From assembly GCA_050305135.1 (NCBI GenBank), contig JBNLET010000126.1, positions 7,273-71,272 on the forward strand: a stretch of 64,000 nt of DNA. The letters are read 5' to 3'. The notes beneath the pieces are model-generated. The model ran no database searches. It was not told the DNA's origin and worked only from the letters and a program-made list of their open reading frames with translations. The position numbers and the translations under genes were made by a program. Below are positions 39,390 to 49,409 of the stretch, in pieces; the first letter of the stretch is position 1; each line of letters starts with the position of its first letter. The stretch is from Cognatazoarcus sp050305135. Its GTDB lineage: Bacteria; Pseudomonadota; Gammaproteobacteria; Burkholderiales; Rhodocyclaceae.

Positions 39390-40904
39390 ATGGCGAACGA
39401 CGACGATTCCGCTCCGATCACCTCAGGCTGGGGACGCCAGTTGCTGCGCCTGCTGCTGTGGGCGCCGTGGTTGCTGGCGCTGGCCGCCACGGTGTATGCG
39501 ATCGGCCGCTTCACGGCCGACGAGCCGGTCGGCTATCGCGAGGCCGCCGAGCACTTCAAGTACGGCTCCACCGGCGGCGAACGCGAGTCGGGCTTTCCGT
39601 ACTGGATCTGGAAGGCGCTGCCCGAGGTCTGTCCGGAGTTCCTGCCGGGCGAGGGCTACGCCTCGCTGGGGATGATCTTCGAGCCCGGCAAGGATCTGCC
39701 GGTAGGCGTCTCGAAGCGCTTCAACCTGGGCATCGACCGGGTCTTCCTGAATTGCGCGGTGTGCCACACCAGCACCGTGCGCGACGCGCCCGACGCGGCA
39801 CCGCGGCTGGTGCTGGGCATGCCGGCGCAGCGCTTCGACATCCGCGCCTTCGAGAGCTTCTTCTTCAACTGTGCGGCGAGCGCCAAGTTCCGCGCCGAGT
39901 ACATCGTGCCGCAGATCGAGGCGATCGCCGGCCGGCTGTCGCCGCTCGACCGGATGGTGGTCTATCCGGTCGCGATCGGGCTGATGCGCGAGCGCCTGCT
40001 GATGCTGAAGGAGCGCTTCGACTTCGTCTTCGAGCAGCCGGAATGGGGCCCCGGGCGGGTCGATACCTTCAATTCCGCCAAGGTCTTGTTCAACTTCCCG
40101 ATGCACCAGCTGCCGGCCAGGGAGCTGCTGGGCGCCTCGGACTTCCCGTCGATCTGGCTGCAGGGGCCGCGCATGCTGCGCGACGACGGCCAGCGCATGG
40201 AACTGCACTGGGACGGCAACAATACCCATACCGAGGAGCGCAACAAGAGCGCCGCCTTCGGCACCGGCACGACGCCGCCGACGATCGAGCTGGGGGCGAT
40301 CCGGCGGGTCGAGGAGTGGCTGCTGGGCCTGCCGCCGCCGGACTGGCCGTATCACGTCGACCTGGCGCAGGCGAAACGCGGCAAGACGCTCTACGGCGAG
40401 TATTGCGCCGGCTGTCACGGCCGCAACGGGCGCGACTTCAGCGGCCCGCAGGTGGGGCACGTGACGCCGATCGCCGACATCGGCACCGACCGCTCGCGGC
40501 TCGATTCCTACACCTACGACCTGGCGGTCAACCAGGCCACGCTGTATGCCGGTTATCCGCACCGCTTCCGCCACTTCAGGAAGACCTTCGGCTATGCCAA
40601 CATGCCGCTCGACGGCGTCTGGCTGCGCGCGCCCTATCTGCACAACGGTTCGGTGCCGAGCTTGCGCGACCTGCTCGAACCGGCCGCCGCGCGGCCACGG
40701 ACCTTCTATCGCGGCAACGACGTCTATGACCGCCAGCGGGTCGGCTTCGTCTCCGACCGGGCCGCCGAGGGTGGCCGCAGCTTCTTCTTGTTCGACACGC
40801 GCCTGCCGGGCAATGGCAACCAGGGCCACGAGGGCCACGCCTACGGCACCGAGCTGCCGCCGCGGGACAAGGATGCGCTGGTCGAATACCTGAAGACGTT
40901 CTGA
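39390..40904 (+). CDS. Membrane-anchored diheme cytochrome c (paralogue A)
   Basis: A 504-residue protein with one N-terminal transmembrane anchor (about residues 20-40), heme motif CAVCH near residue 130 and CAGCH near 345, and the C-terminal block APYLHNGSVPSLRDLLEPAAARP. It ends ALVEYLKTF. It shares this architecture and several blocks (FKYGS, G-x-PYWI, NCAVCHT, RVGFV, YGTELP) with the next gene, so the two are tandem duplicates. The LHNGS block is seen in diheme cytochromes of the RoxA/thiol-oxidoreductase kind, but kinship with those is only a suggestion. Probably faces the periplasm. Confidence 0.8.
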   Translation: MANDDDSAPITSGWGRQLLRLLLWAPWLLALAATVYAIGRFTADEPVGYREAAEHFKYGSTGGERESGFPYWIWKALPEVCPEFLPGEGYASLGMIFEPGKDLPVGVSKRFNLGIDRVFLNCAVCHTSTVRDAPDAAPRLVLGMPAQRFDIRAFESFFFNCAASAKFRAEYIVPQIEAIAGRLSPLDRMVVYPVAIGLMRERLLMLKERFDFVFEQPEWGPGRVDTFNSAKVLFNFPMHQLPARELLGASDFPSIWLQGPRMLRDDGQRMELHWDGNNTHTEERNKSAAFGTGTTPPTIELGAIRRVEEWLLGLPPPDWPYHVDLAQAKRGKTLYGEYCAGCHGRNGRDFSGPQVGHVTPIADIGTDRSRLDSYTYDLAVNQATLYAGYPHRFRHFRKTFGYANMPLDGVWLRAPYLHNGSVPSLRDLLEPAAARPRTFYRGNDVYDRQRVGFVSDRAAEGGRSFFLFDTRLPGNGNQGHEGHAYGTELPPRDKDALVEYLKTF

Positions 40905-40923
40905 GCCGGACGAGGAGCTCCCG

Positions 40924-42393
40924 ATGACTGACGCCGCCTGTTCCGCCCGTTGCCGCAGATGGCTCGTCGCCGCCGGCGTGGTCGTGATCCTCGCCGCCGC
41001 GGCGGGCATCTACGGCTGGTACAAGTTCTTTCGCGAGGTGCCGCAGCCGAGCTGGATCACGTCCGATCCGGAGATGCGCTTCAAGTACGGCTCGATCGGC
41101 GCCGAGAACGACGCCGGCATCCCGTACTGGATCTTCTACGTGCTGCCGCGCATGTTCCCGGAGAAGCTGCCCGGGCCGGGCGGCTACGCGGCCTTCGGCG
41201 TGGCCTGGGAGGAGGGCATGGAGCTGCCGATCGGTTTCACCAAGAAGACCATCGGCTTTGCGCGCGTCGCCAACACCTGTGCGGTGTGCCATACCGGCAG
41301 CTACCGCGTCAGCGAGGATTCGAAGCCGGTGTTCGTACCGCTGGCGCCGAACCACACGCTGAACCTGGCGGCCTTCTTCCGCTTCCTGATCGACTGCGCG
41401 CGGGATCCGCGCTTCAACCCGGACAACCTGATGCGCGAGATCAACCTGGTCACCGGCCTGTCCCTGGCCGACCGGCTGATCTACCGCTACCTGCTGATCC
41501 CGATCACCAAGAAGCGCCTGCTCGAACGCGAGGACCAGTTCGCCTGGCTGTACCACCCGGGTTTCCCCGACTGGGGCCGTGGCCGCGATGACGCGATGAA
41601 CCTGACCAAGTACTTCATGATCCGCTGGCCGATGGACGACAGCTTCGGACCGACCGACATGCCGTCTTTGTGGAACCTGGGCAAGTACAAGCCCGAGCGC
41701 GGCATGCGGATGAACTTCGCCGGCGACAGCCACGACGCCTATTCGGTACTGATCGATTCGGCGCTCGGCCTGCTCGGCGCGGCGCCGAAGGACAAGGACG
41801 AATTCCTCGGCCACATCGACTGGATGCTCGAGTATTTCAAGGCCCGCCGGGCGCCGCCCTATCCGTTCGCGATCGAGCGCACGCTGGCCGAGCGGGGACG
41901 GCGGGTGTTCGTCGCCGAGTGCGCGTCGTGCCACGAGAGCGAGCGCACCGGTACCGTCGTGCCGGTCGAGGAGGTCGGCACCAGCCGGGCCCGCATGGAC
42001 ACCTGGAACGAGCGTGCCGCGCGCGAGGCCAACGCGGTGGTCGAGCAGATGGGCATAGAGCGCAAGGGCCTGGTGGAGGAACCGCTACGGGGCTACGTGG
42101 CGGCCTTCCTGGACGGCATCTGGATCCGCGCACCCTACCTGCACAACGGCTCGGTGCCGACGCTGCGCGATCTGCTCGAGCCGGCCGCGGCCCGTCCGGT
42201 GACCTTTTGGCGGGGCTACAACGTCTACGACCCGGCCCGGGTCGGCTTCGTCGCCGCTGGCGCCGAGGCCGAGCGCATCGGCACGCTGCACGACACGCGC
42301 GCGCTCGGCGGCTCCAACCGCGGCCACGAGTACGGCACGGCGCTGCCGGACGGGGACAAGGCGGCGCTGGTGGAATACCTGAAGACGCGGTAG
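40924..42393 (+). CDS. Membrane-anchored diheme cytochrome c (paralogue B)
   Basis: A 489-residue paralogue of the preceding gene: N-terminal membrane anchor (about residues 14-34), heme motifs CAVCH (near residue 121) and CASCH (near 338), and the block APYLHNGSVPTLRDLLEPAAARP followed by RVGFVAAG. It ends EYLKTR. Last gene of the cluster, converging on the hybrid kinase. With its neighbours it adds eight c-type hemes to the region, suggesting a dedicated periplasmic electron-transfer or oxidation complex linked to alcohol catabolism. Confidence 0.8.
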   Translation: MTDAACSARCRRWLVAAGVVVILAAAAGIYGWYKFFREVPQPSWITSDPEMRFKYGSIGAENDAGIPYWIFYVLPRMFPEKLPGPGGYAAFGVAWEEGMELPIGFTKKTIGFARVANTCAVCHTGSYRVSEDSKPVFVPLAPNHTLNLAAFFRFLIDCARDPRFNPDNLMREINLVTGLSLADRLIYRYLLIPITKKRLLEREDQFAWLYHPGFPDWGRGRDDAMNLTKYFMIRWPMDDSFGPTDMPSLWNLGKYKPERGMRMNFAGDSHDAYSVLIDSALGLLGAAPKDKDEFLGHIDWMLEYFKARRAPPYPFAIERTLAERGRRVFVAECASCHESERTGTVVPVEEVGTSRARMDTWNERAAREANAVVEQMGIERKGLVEEPLRGYVAAFLDGIWIRAPYLHNGSVPTLRDLLEPAAARPVTFWRGYNVYDPARVGFVAAGAEAERIGTLHDTRALGGSNRGHEYGTALPDGDKAALVEYLKTR

Positions 42394-42467
42394 GCGAAGA
42401 CACGCCGACCCGGCTGCGCGCGGACCGCGCTGCATTCGGGGCTGCTGCCCGCGCAAGCCCGCGGCTT

Positions 42468-44258
<1,791 letters not shown>

Positions 44259-44324
44259 GGCGTTCCCTGGATGGGACGCCGGATTATCGCATTGGCGGGC
44301 GGCGGCCGGGAGGCGTCCGCCGAT

Positions 44325-46172
44325 TCAACTGTGGCTTTCTGCCTGCCTCAACTTGCGGTACAGCGTCGTGCGCGTGATGCCGAGCTCGCGTGCGGCGGCC
44401 GAGACGTTGCCGGCGTGCCGCGCCAGGCAGTCGCGCACGATGCGCAGTTCGGCGGCGCGCAGGTCGCCGTGCGAGGTGGCCGGCATGCTCTCGTCGCCCG
44501 CACCGGCATCGAGGCAGTCCTCCGGCAGATGGGCCGGCAGCAATTCATGTTCGTCCGATGCCAGCATTGCGATCGCGACCCGCAGCACGTTGCGCATCTG
44601 GCGCAGATTGCCGGGCCAGGGGTGGCGGCGCAGCACGTCGAGCGTTTCCTGCGGCACGCGGATCGCCCGGCCCGGGCTTTCGTCGTCGACGATGCGGCGC
44701 ACCAGCAGGTCGAAGTCGGCCCGCTGGCGCAGCGGCGGCAGCCACACCGTCAGCCCGTTGAGCCGGAACAACAGGTCGGCGCGGAAGCTGCCGTCCGCCA
44801 CCATTTGTTGCAGCGGCCGATGGCTGGCGCATACCAGGCCGATGTCCACCGGCACCTCCTCGCTGGCGCCCAGCGGCACCACCGCGCGCGTTTCGAGCAC
44901 CCGCAGCAGCACCGCCTGCAGGGCCAGCGGCATGTCGCCGATCTCATCCAGGAACAGCGTGCCGCCGTGCGCTTCCTGGATCTTGCCGCGCGCGCCGCGC
45001 GCACGGGCGCCGGTGAAGGCGCCGGGCGCGTAGCCGAACAGTTCCGCCTCGATCAGCGTGGACGGGATCGAGGCGCAATTGACGGCCACCCACGGCGCGT
45101 CCCGCCGTGGCCCGCTCATGTGGAAGGCGCGTGCGAACCACTCCTTGCCGCTGCCGGTCTCGCCCTGGATCAGCAGCGGGATGTTGCGATCGGCGATGCG
45201 GCGGGCCCGGTCCACCGCCAGGCGCATGCGCGGGTCGCCATGGTCGAGTCCGTCGAAGCCGTCGCCGTCGCTGCGACGGGGTTCCGCCTGGACCGGCCGG
45301 CTGCGCCGCCGGGCCGGCTTGTTGAAGCGGATGCCGGCGCTGAGCCAGCGCCCCTGGCGGGTGCGCAACTGCATCGTCGCGTCCTCGCTGGAGCCGCACA
45401 GCAGTCGTCGCCATTCGAAGTCGAAGCACTCTTCGAAGGTCGGCAGCCCATCGCTGTCGCGCAGCCCCAGGAACTGGCGCGCATTGCGGTTGCAGGCCAG
45501 CATCCGGCCCCCTTCGTCGAGCAGCGCCAGGCCTTCCAGCGGGCTGCCGAGCATTTCCGGGTAGGGGCTGAAATGCAGCGTGAGGTGTCCGTCGCCGAGG
45601 CTCTCGAGCAGCCGGTGCTCGATCATCTCGGCGGTCGAATGCAGCAGCGCTCGGGCGTGGGGCAGCGAGACGCGCACGTCGCTGGACAGGTCCAGGATGC
45701 CCAGCATGCCGCCGGTCGGCGCATGGATCGGCGTGGCGATGCAGGTCAGGAATCGGTTGCGTTCGAGGTAGTGCTCGTCGCCGATCACCGACACCGTGGT
45801 CGCTTCGTGGATCGCCGTGCCGATGGCATTGGTGCCCATCAGCTCCTCGACCCAGCGGGCCCCCGGCATCAGTGCCACGCGTTGCGCGCGCGAGACGAAG
45901 CGGCCGTCGCCGACCGCGCGCAGGATCATTCCTTCCCGGTCGGCCAGCAGGACCATCGACGATGCATGGTCGAGCTGCCCGTGCAGGTGTTCGATGATCG
46001 GCTGGGAATAGGTGACCAGGCGCGAGTTCGCTTCGATGTGCTCGGCCAGCAGGCCGCGATCGACCGATTCCGGCTGCAGCGGATTTTCGGGCGCAAGGCC
46101 GTACTCCGCGCAGCGCGTCCATGACGATCGGATCAGAGGGTTCTCGGGTGTAGCCCGGTCGTAACGGCTCAT
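44325..46172 (-). CDS. Sigma-54-dependent activator, AcoR type (copy 1)
   Basis: A 615-residue enhancer-binding protein. The N-terminal GAF-like sensor region covers about residues 60-200 (NAIGTAI...HYLERNRFLTCIATPI), as in AcoR-type regulators of acetoin and alcohol catabolism, with a short PAS-like stretch after it. The AAA+ domain has Walker A GETGSGKEWF, the sigma-54 contact motif GAFTGAR and FLDEIGDMPL. A Fis-type helix-turn-helix ends the protein (GNVSAAARELGITRTTLYRKL). Start at 46172 chosen over a longer low-quality extension. It is divergent from the GGDEF-like gene, with a dyad operator in the spacer. Confidence 0.92.
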   Translation of the reverse strand: MSRYDRATPENPLIRSSWTRCAEYGLAPENPLQPESVDRGLLAEHIEANSRLVTYSQPIIEHLHGQLDHASSMVLLADREGMILRAVGDGRFVSRAQRVALMPGARWVEELMGTNAIGTAIHEATTVSVIGDEHYLERNRFLTCIATPIHAPTGGMLGILDLSSDVRVSLPHARALLHSTAEMIEHRLLESLGDGHLTLHFSPYPEMLGSPLEGLALLDEGGRMLACNRNARQFLGLRDSDGLPTFEECFDFEWRRLLCGSSEDATMQLRTRQGRWLSAGIRFNKPARRRSRPVQAEPRRSDGDGFDGLDHGDPRMRLAVDRARRIADRNIPLLIQGETGSGKEWFARAFHMSGPRRDAPWVAVNCASIPSTLIEAELFGYAPGAFTGARARGARGKIQEAHGGTLFLDEIGDMPLALQAVLLRVLETRAVVPLGASEEVPVDIGLVCASHRPLQQMVADGSFRADLLFRLNGLTVWLPPLRQRADFDLLVRRIVDDESPGRAIRVPQETLDVLRRHPWPGNLRQMRNVLRVAIAMLASDEHELLPAHLPEDCLDAGAGDESMPATSHGDLRAAELRIVRDCLARHAGNVSAAARELGITRTTLYRKLRQAESHS

Positions 46173-46318
46173 GGGGCCGCCGCTGCAGGAACCGTGCCGG
46201 AATATGCCAATCGTTCTTCCCATGCCGGCCCGAAGCGCGCACCGGCGCCGATCGGCTTGCGCGCTTTGCCGGGAAGGGCGGCGGCGGCTGTCGCCGGCGA
46301 TCATTCATTGCACAACAC

Positions 46319-46337
46319 CTGTCCCAAAAAGGGTCAG
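46319..46337. promoter_or_regulatory. Dyad operator upstream of activator copy 1
   Basis: CTGTCCC-AAAAA-GGGTCAG is a near-perfect inverted repeat (one mismatch) with a 5-bp spacer, 147 bases upstream of the activator start codon. Thirteen bases of it and its flank (AACACCTGTCCCA, 46314-46326) are identical, on the opposite strand, to the sequence upstream of activator copy 2 (56657-56669). I read it as the activator's own binding site. No sigma-54 promoter is seen in this 346-bp spacer. Confidence 0.55.
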
Positions 46338-46518
46338 CATCGTGCCCATCCGGCGGGCCTGGCGGGGTGCGCCGGCGACCGGCATTGGCTCCGGCCGGTA
46401 CCCTGCCGCAGTGCGCCAAGTGTGGCGTATTTGCGTCGCAACAACGGGCGACAGGAGATATGCTCTCGGCTGCGGGCGCGATCCGGCTGGGCCGGGCCGC
46501 CGATTCCTGATCCGACCG

Positions 46519-47874
46519 ATGACCCGTCTGCTACAAGGCTTGCCGTTCCGCTTCCGCCTGGCACTCGCACTGATTGGTGCCGTGCTGCCGTTCGCGACGG
46601 TGTTGCTGTTCGCGAATCTGTGGGTCTATCGGCCGATGCAGGACGACGTCCAGCTGACTTCCAGCCAGATCCAGGATCGCTTCGAGGAAGTATCGAGGCT
46701 GCAGTTGCTGCTGTCGCGCAGCGCCATGCCGCCGAACGATTATCTGCTGCACGGGGCCAAGGACGAGCGGATCCGCTTCGAATTGCTTGCGGGGCAGATC
46801 GAGACCCTCTTCAAGGGCTTGCTGAACGACCAGGGTTTCGGCCGGCCGGAGCAGGAAAAACGCCTGACCGACATGCTGCGCCGCTGGGCGGTGGCGCGCC
46901 AGATGGGGCTGGCGCTGCTGAGCTGGCCGGACGAGACGCGCCACAGCGATGCCGCGGCCGCGATGGAGCGTTTCGACCGGGAGGTGGACCTGCTCACCGA
47001 GGAGGCCGAGTCCTTGCTGGCCCACGTCCGGGTGGAACTCGACGAAGCGCGCAACAAGGCTCTGCGGCGGCGCCACGACCTGAACCGCTTCGTCGCGCTG
47101 GCGGTGGCGATGGCCGGCATCCTGACGCTGATCCTGGTGACGTTGCTGGCGCGTACCGGGGTGTCGTCCGGGCGGTTGCGCAAACCGCCGATGCCCGAGC
47201 TGCCGGCCGCTCCGCCGCGGCCGGCGACTGAGTCGGTGCTGGGCGAATCGGTGCTGGAGTTCGCCTTCGAGCCGGCCCCGCCGGCGGCGGACGAAACCTT
47301 CGAGTTCGCAGGCGACGATGGGGCCCGCGAGGATGGCGCCGGCAGCGACGTTGCCGGCAAGCAGGAGCCGGCCGTGGATCCGCTGACGCGGTTGTGGAGC
47401 CGGGGCAGTCTGCAGCGGCAGCTGGTCATCGAGACCGAACGTGCGATGGTGCTCGAGACGCCCTCGTCGGTGGCGCTGATCGAAATCGACGGTTTCGGCG
47501 AAATGGAGGAACGCTACGGCGATGCCCTGCTCGACTCGCTGGTCCTGTCGCTGTCCGAACGCGTTCGCCACGTGATCCGATCGACCGACTTCCCGTCCCG
47601 CTCGAACAAGGGCGAGTTCGCGGTGCTGATGCCCGCCACCGACATCAATCAGGCGGTGGAGATCGCCGAGCGGCTGCGCCACCAGGTGGCCGACACGCCG
47701 GTTTCCATCGGACGGCGCACCGCCAGCGTGACGATCAGCGTTGGCGTGGCCGGCGATTCGTCGCGGCGTGCCGGCCAGGTGGGCGCGTCGACCCTGCTCG
47801 GTCGGGCCGATCAGGCGCTGCACAGGGCACGCCGGGCCGGCGGCAACCGCGTCGAACGCAGTGGGGCCACTTGA
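46519..47874 (+). CDS. Membrane protein with degenerate GGDEF domain
   Basis: A 451-residue protein: two transmembrane helices (about residues 12-33 and 195-215) bracket a periplasmic helical four-helix-bundle-like sensor; an acidic Pro/Ala linker follows, then a GGDEF-family domain from about residue 290 (DPLTRLWSRGSL...). The catalytic signature reads NKGEF instead of GGDEF, and flanking motifs are otherwise recognisable (VALIEIDGFGEMEERYGDALLD, ISVGVAG). Diguanylate cyclase activity is therefore unlikely; a regulatory or c-di-GMP/GTP-binding role is possible. Monocistronic and divergent from the activator gene. Confidence 0.82.
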   Translation: MTRLLQGLPFRFRLALALIGAVLPFATVLLFANLWVYRPMQDDVQLTSSQIQDRFEEVSRLQLLLSRSAMPPNDYLLHGAKDERIRFELLAGQIETLFKGLLNDQGFGRPEQEKRLTDMLRRWAVARQMGLALLSWPDETRHSDAAAAMERFDREVDLLTEEAESLLAHVRVELDEARNKALRRRHDLNRFVALAVAMAGILTLILVTLLARTGVSSGRLRKPPMPELPAAPPRPATESVLGESVLEFAFEPAPPAADETFEFAGDDGAREDGAGSDVAGKQEPAVDPLTRLWSRGSLQRQLVIETERAMVLETPSSVALIEIDGFGEMEERYGDALLDSLVLSLSERVRHVIRSTDFPSRSNKGEFAVLMPATDINQAVEIAERLRHQVADTPVSIGRRTASVTISVGVAGDSSRRAGQVGASTLLGRADQALHRARRAGGNRVERSGAT

Positions 47875-48144
47875 CAGCAGTGTGACGTTCCGCACTGGAG
47901 CAGTTGTCCAGTTTTGTTGCAGGCGCGGGGCGGCCGCGAGCATCCGGAGATGTGGTCAAGAAGCCCGTCTTTACTGGCGTTCCGGCTGATTTCAGGGTGG
48001 CCGGGCACGGCTGATGCGAGATGAAAGGCGTGGGATGCCAGAGTCGGGCGGCCCTCCCTCTTCCGCCCCGTGTCTCGGCCAGCGCCTGACATCGCTGCGA
48101 GTCCGACGAAGGTCCCACGGTTTCTCCCTCCACGGCGTAATTTT

Positions 48145-48180
48145 CGGGCGTCCGCAACGCGGGCCGCCCGATTTTTTTTT
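48145..48180 (+). terminator. Strong isolated terminator with nine-T tail
   Basis: CGGGCG (48145-48150) pairs with CGCCCG (48165-48170), with an inner CCGC/GCGG stem and a short AAC loop, followed by ATTTTTTTTT. It lies 270 bases after the GGDEF-like gene and before the ABC promoter. The 270 bases upstream (47875-48144) hold no protein gene that I can support; an untranslated tail or a small RNA ending here is possible. Confidence 0.75.
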
Positions 48181-48212
48181 GTCGCGCCCGCGATCCGCCG
48201 CGATTGAGGCAG

Positions 48213-48231
48213 ATGTGCCGGAATGAGACAC
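48213..48231. promoter_or_regulatory. Activator-site dyad upstream of the ABC operon
   Basis: ATGTGCC-GGAAT-GAGACAC has the same half-sites and 5-bp spacer as the dyads at 46319 and 56646. It ends about 94 bases upstream of the sigma-54 promoter at 48325, a normal enhancer distance. Confidence 0.5.
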
Positions 48232-48324
48232 TGTGCTGCGTTCGCGCCATTGCAGGTGTCCCGCCTGCCGGCTCGCAGCGCGATTCGGGCGGCGCTTGCC
48301 GGCCTGTGTCGGCTTTGCCGCGAC

Positions 48325-48339
48325 TGGCACAGCGCTTGC
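48325..48339 (+). promoter_or_regulatory. Sigma-54 promoter of the ABC operon
   Basis: TGGCACAGCGCTTGC is a near-ideal -24/-12 element with GG-N10-GC spacing. The predicted start near 48351 leaves a 69-nt leader to the ATG at 48420, which has a GGAAGGAGA ribosome binding site. Confidence 0.82.
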
Positions 48340-48419
48340 ACCAGCGGGAACAACGCGGCTCGACCTGCGTCAGACACCGCAAGCCGTGACATGAGATCCG
48401 GCCCTGGAAGGAGACCCGA

Positions 48420-49409
48420 ATGCTGTTCAAGACCCGCCTGGCAGGCGTCTTCGCGCTGCTCTCAATCCTGCTGTCGAGTTTCTCGGCGCAGGCCGAACCC
48501 GTCGAAGTGCGTGTCGGCGTGCTGAAGTACGGCACCGTCAACTGGGAACTCGACGTGATGCAGCAGCACCACCTGGACGAGGCCAACGGCGTTCGGCTCA
48601 AGGTCGTGCCGCTGGCGTTGAAGGACGCGGCGGCGGTGGCGGTACAGGGCGGCGCCGTCGACATCATCGTCACCGACTGGCTGTGGGTGGCACGGCAGCG
48701 GGCCGATGGCCGGGCGTTCAGCTTCTGGCCCTACTCGCGCGCGGAAGGCAGCCTGATGGTGCGGCCCGACGCCGGCATTCGCGGCATCGCCGATCTGGAC
48801 GGCAAGCGGCTCGGCGTGGCCGGCGGCGCGCTGGACAAGAGCTGGCTGCTGCTGCGCGCCTATGCGCGCCAGCAGACCGGTCGCGACGCGCAGCAACTGG
48901 TGGAGCCGAATTTCGCCGCCCCGCCGCTGTTGAACCAGTTGATGCTGAAGGGTGACCTGCCGGCGGTGCTGAACTTCTGGCACTTCGCCGCGCGGCTCGA
49001 CGCAGCCGGCATGACGCGCCTGCTGAGCATCGACGAAGTGCTGGGCGGGCTCGGCATCGACCGTGAGCTGCCGCTGGTCGGCTGGGTCTTCAAGGAGGAC
49101 TGGGCGCGGAGCAACGGTGCGGCGCTGGAAGGATTCCTGAAGGCCTCCAGCGAGGCCAAGCGCATCATGGCCGAGTCCGACGCCGAGTGGCAGCGCCTGC
49201 GGCCGCTGATGAGGGTCGAGGACGAGGCTACCTTCGTCGCACTGCGCGACGGCTTCAGGGCCGGCATCCCGACCGGCTCCGTCGCGCAGGCCGAGAAAGC
49301 TGCGCGGCAGGCTTTTGCGGTGCTGGCACGCGAAGGCGGCGAGCCGCTGGTCGGCAGTGCCACCGAGCTGGCGCCGGGCGTGTTCTGGCAGGGCGGCGGC
49401 GCCCGGTGA
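48420..49409 (+). CDS. ABC importer substrate-binding protein (SsuA/NrtA-like)
   Basis: A 329-residue periplasmic binding protein with a signal peptide ending SAQA (about residue 25). The mature part has the pattern of the nitrate/sulfonate/taurine family: VRVGVLKYGTVNWELDV, DIIVTDWLWVARQRADG, LDGKRLGVAGGALDKSW. Ligand unknown. Such a binding protein in PQQ-dehydrogenase regulons has no established substrate. First gene of a seven-gene operon behind a sigma-54 promoter; its stop overlaps the permease GTG. Confidence 0.85.
   Translation: MLFKTRLAGVFALLSILLSSFSAQAEPVEVRVGVLKYGTVNWELDVMQQHHLDEANGVRLKVVPLALKDAAAVAVQGGAVDIIVTDWLWVARQRADGRAFSFWPYSRAEGSLMVRPDAGIRGIADLDGKRLGVAGGALDKSWLLLRAYARQQTGRDAQQLVEPNFAAPPLLNQLMLKGDLPAVLNFWHFAARLDAAGMTRLLSIDEVLGGLGIDRELPLVGWVFKEDWARSNGAALEGFLKASSEAKRIMAESDAEWQRLRPLMRVEDEATFVALRDGFRAGIPTGSVAQAEKAARQAFAVLAREGGEPLVGSATELAPGVFWQGGGAR

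Noticed and set aside
46194..46208. Possible sigma-54 promoter for activator copy 1 (minus strand)
   Set aside because: Only nine bases separate the GC and CC dinucleotides; sigma-54 does not tolerate that spacing well.
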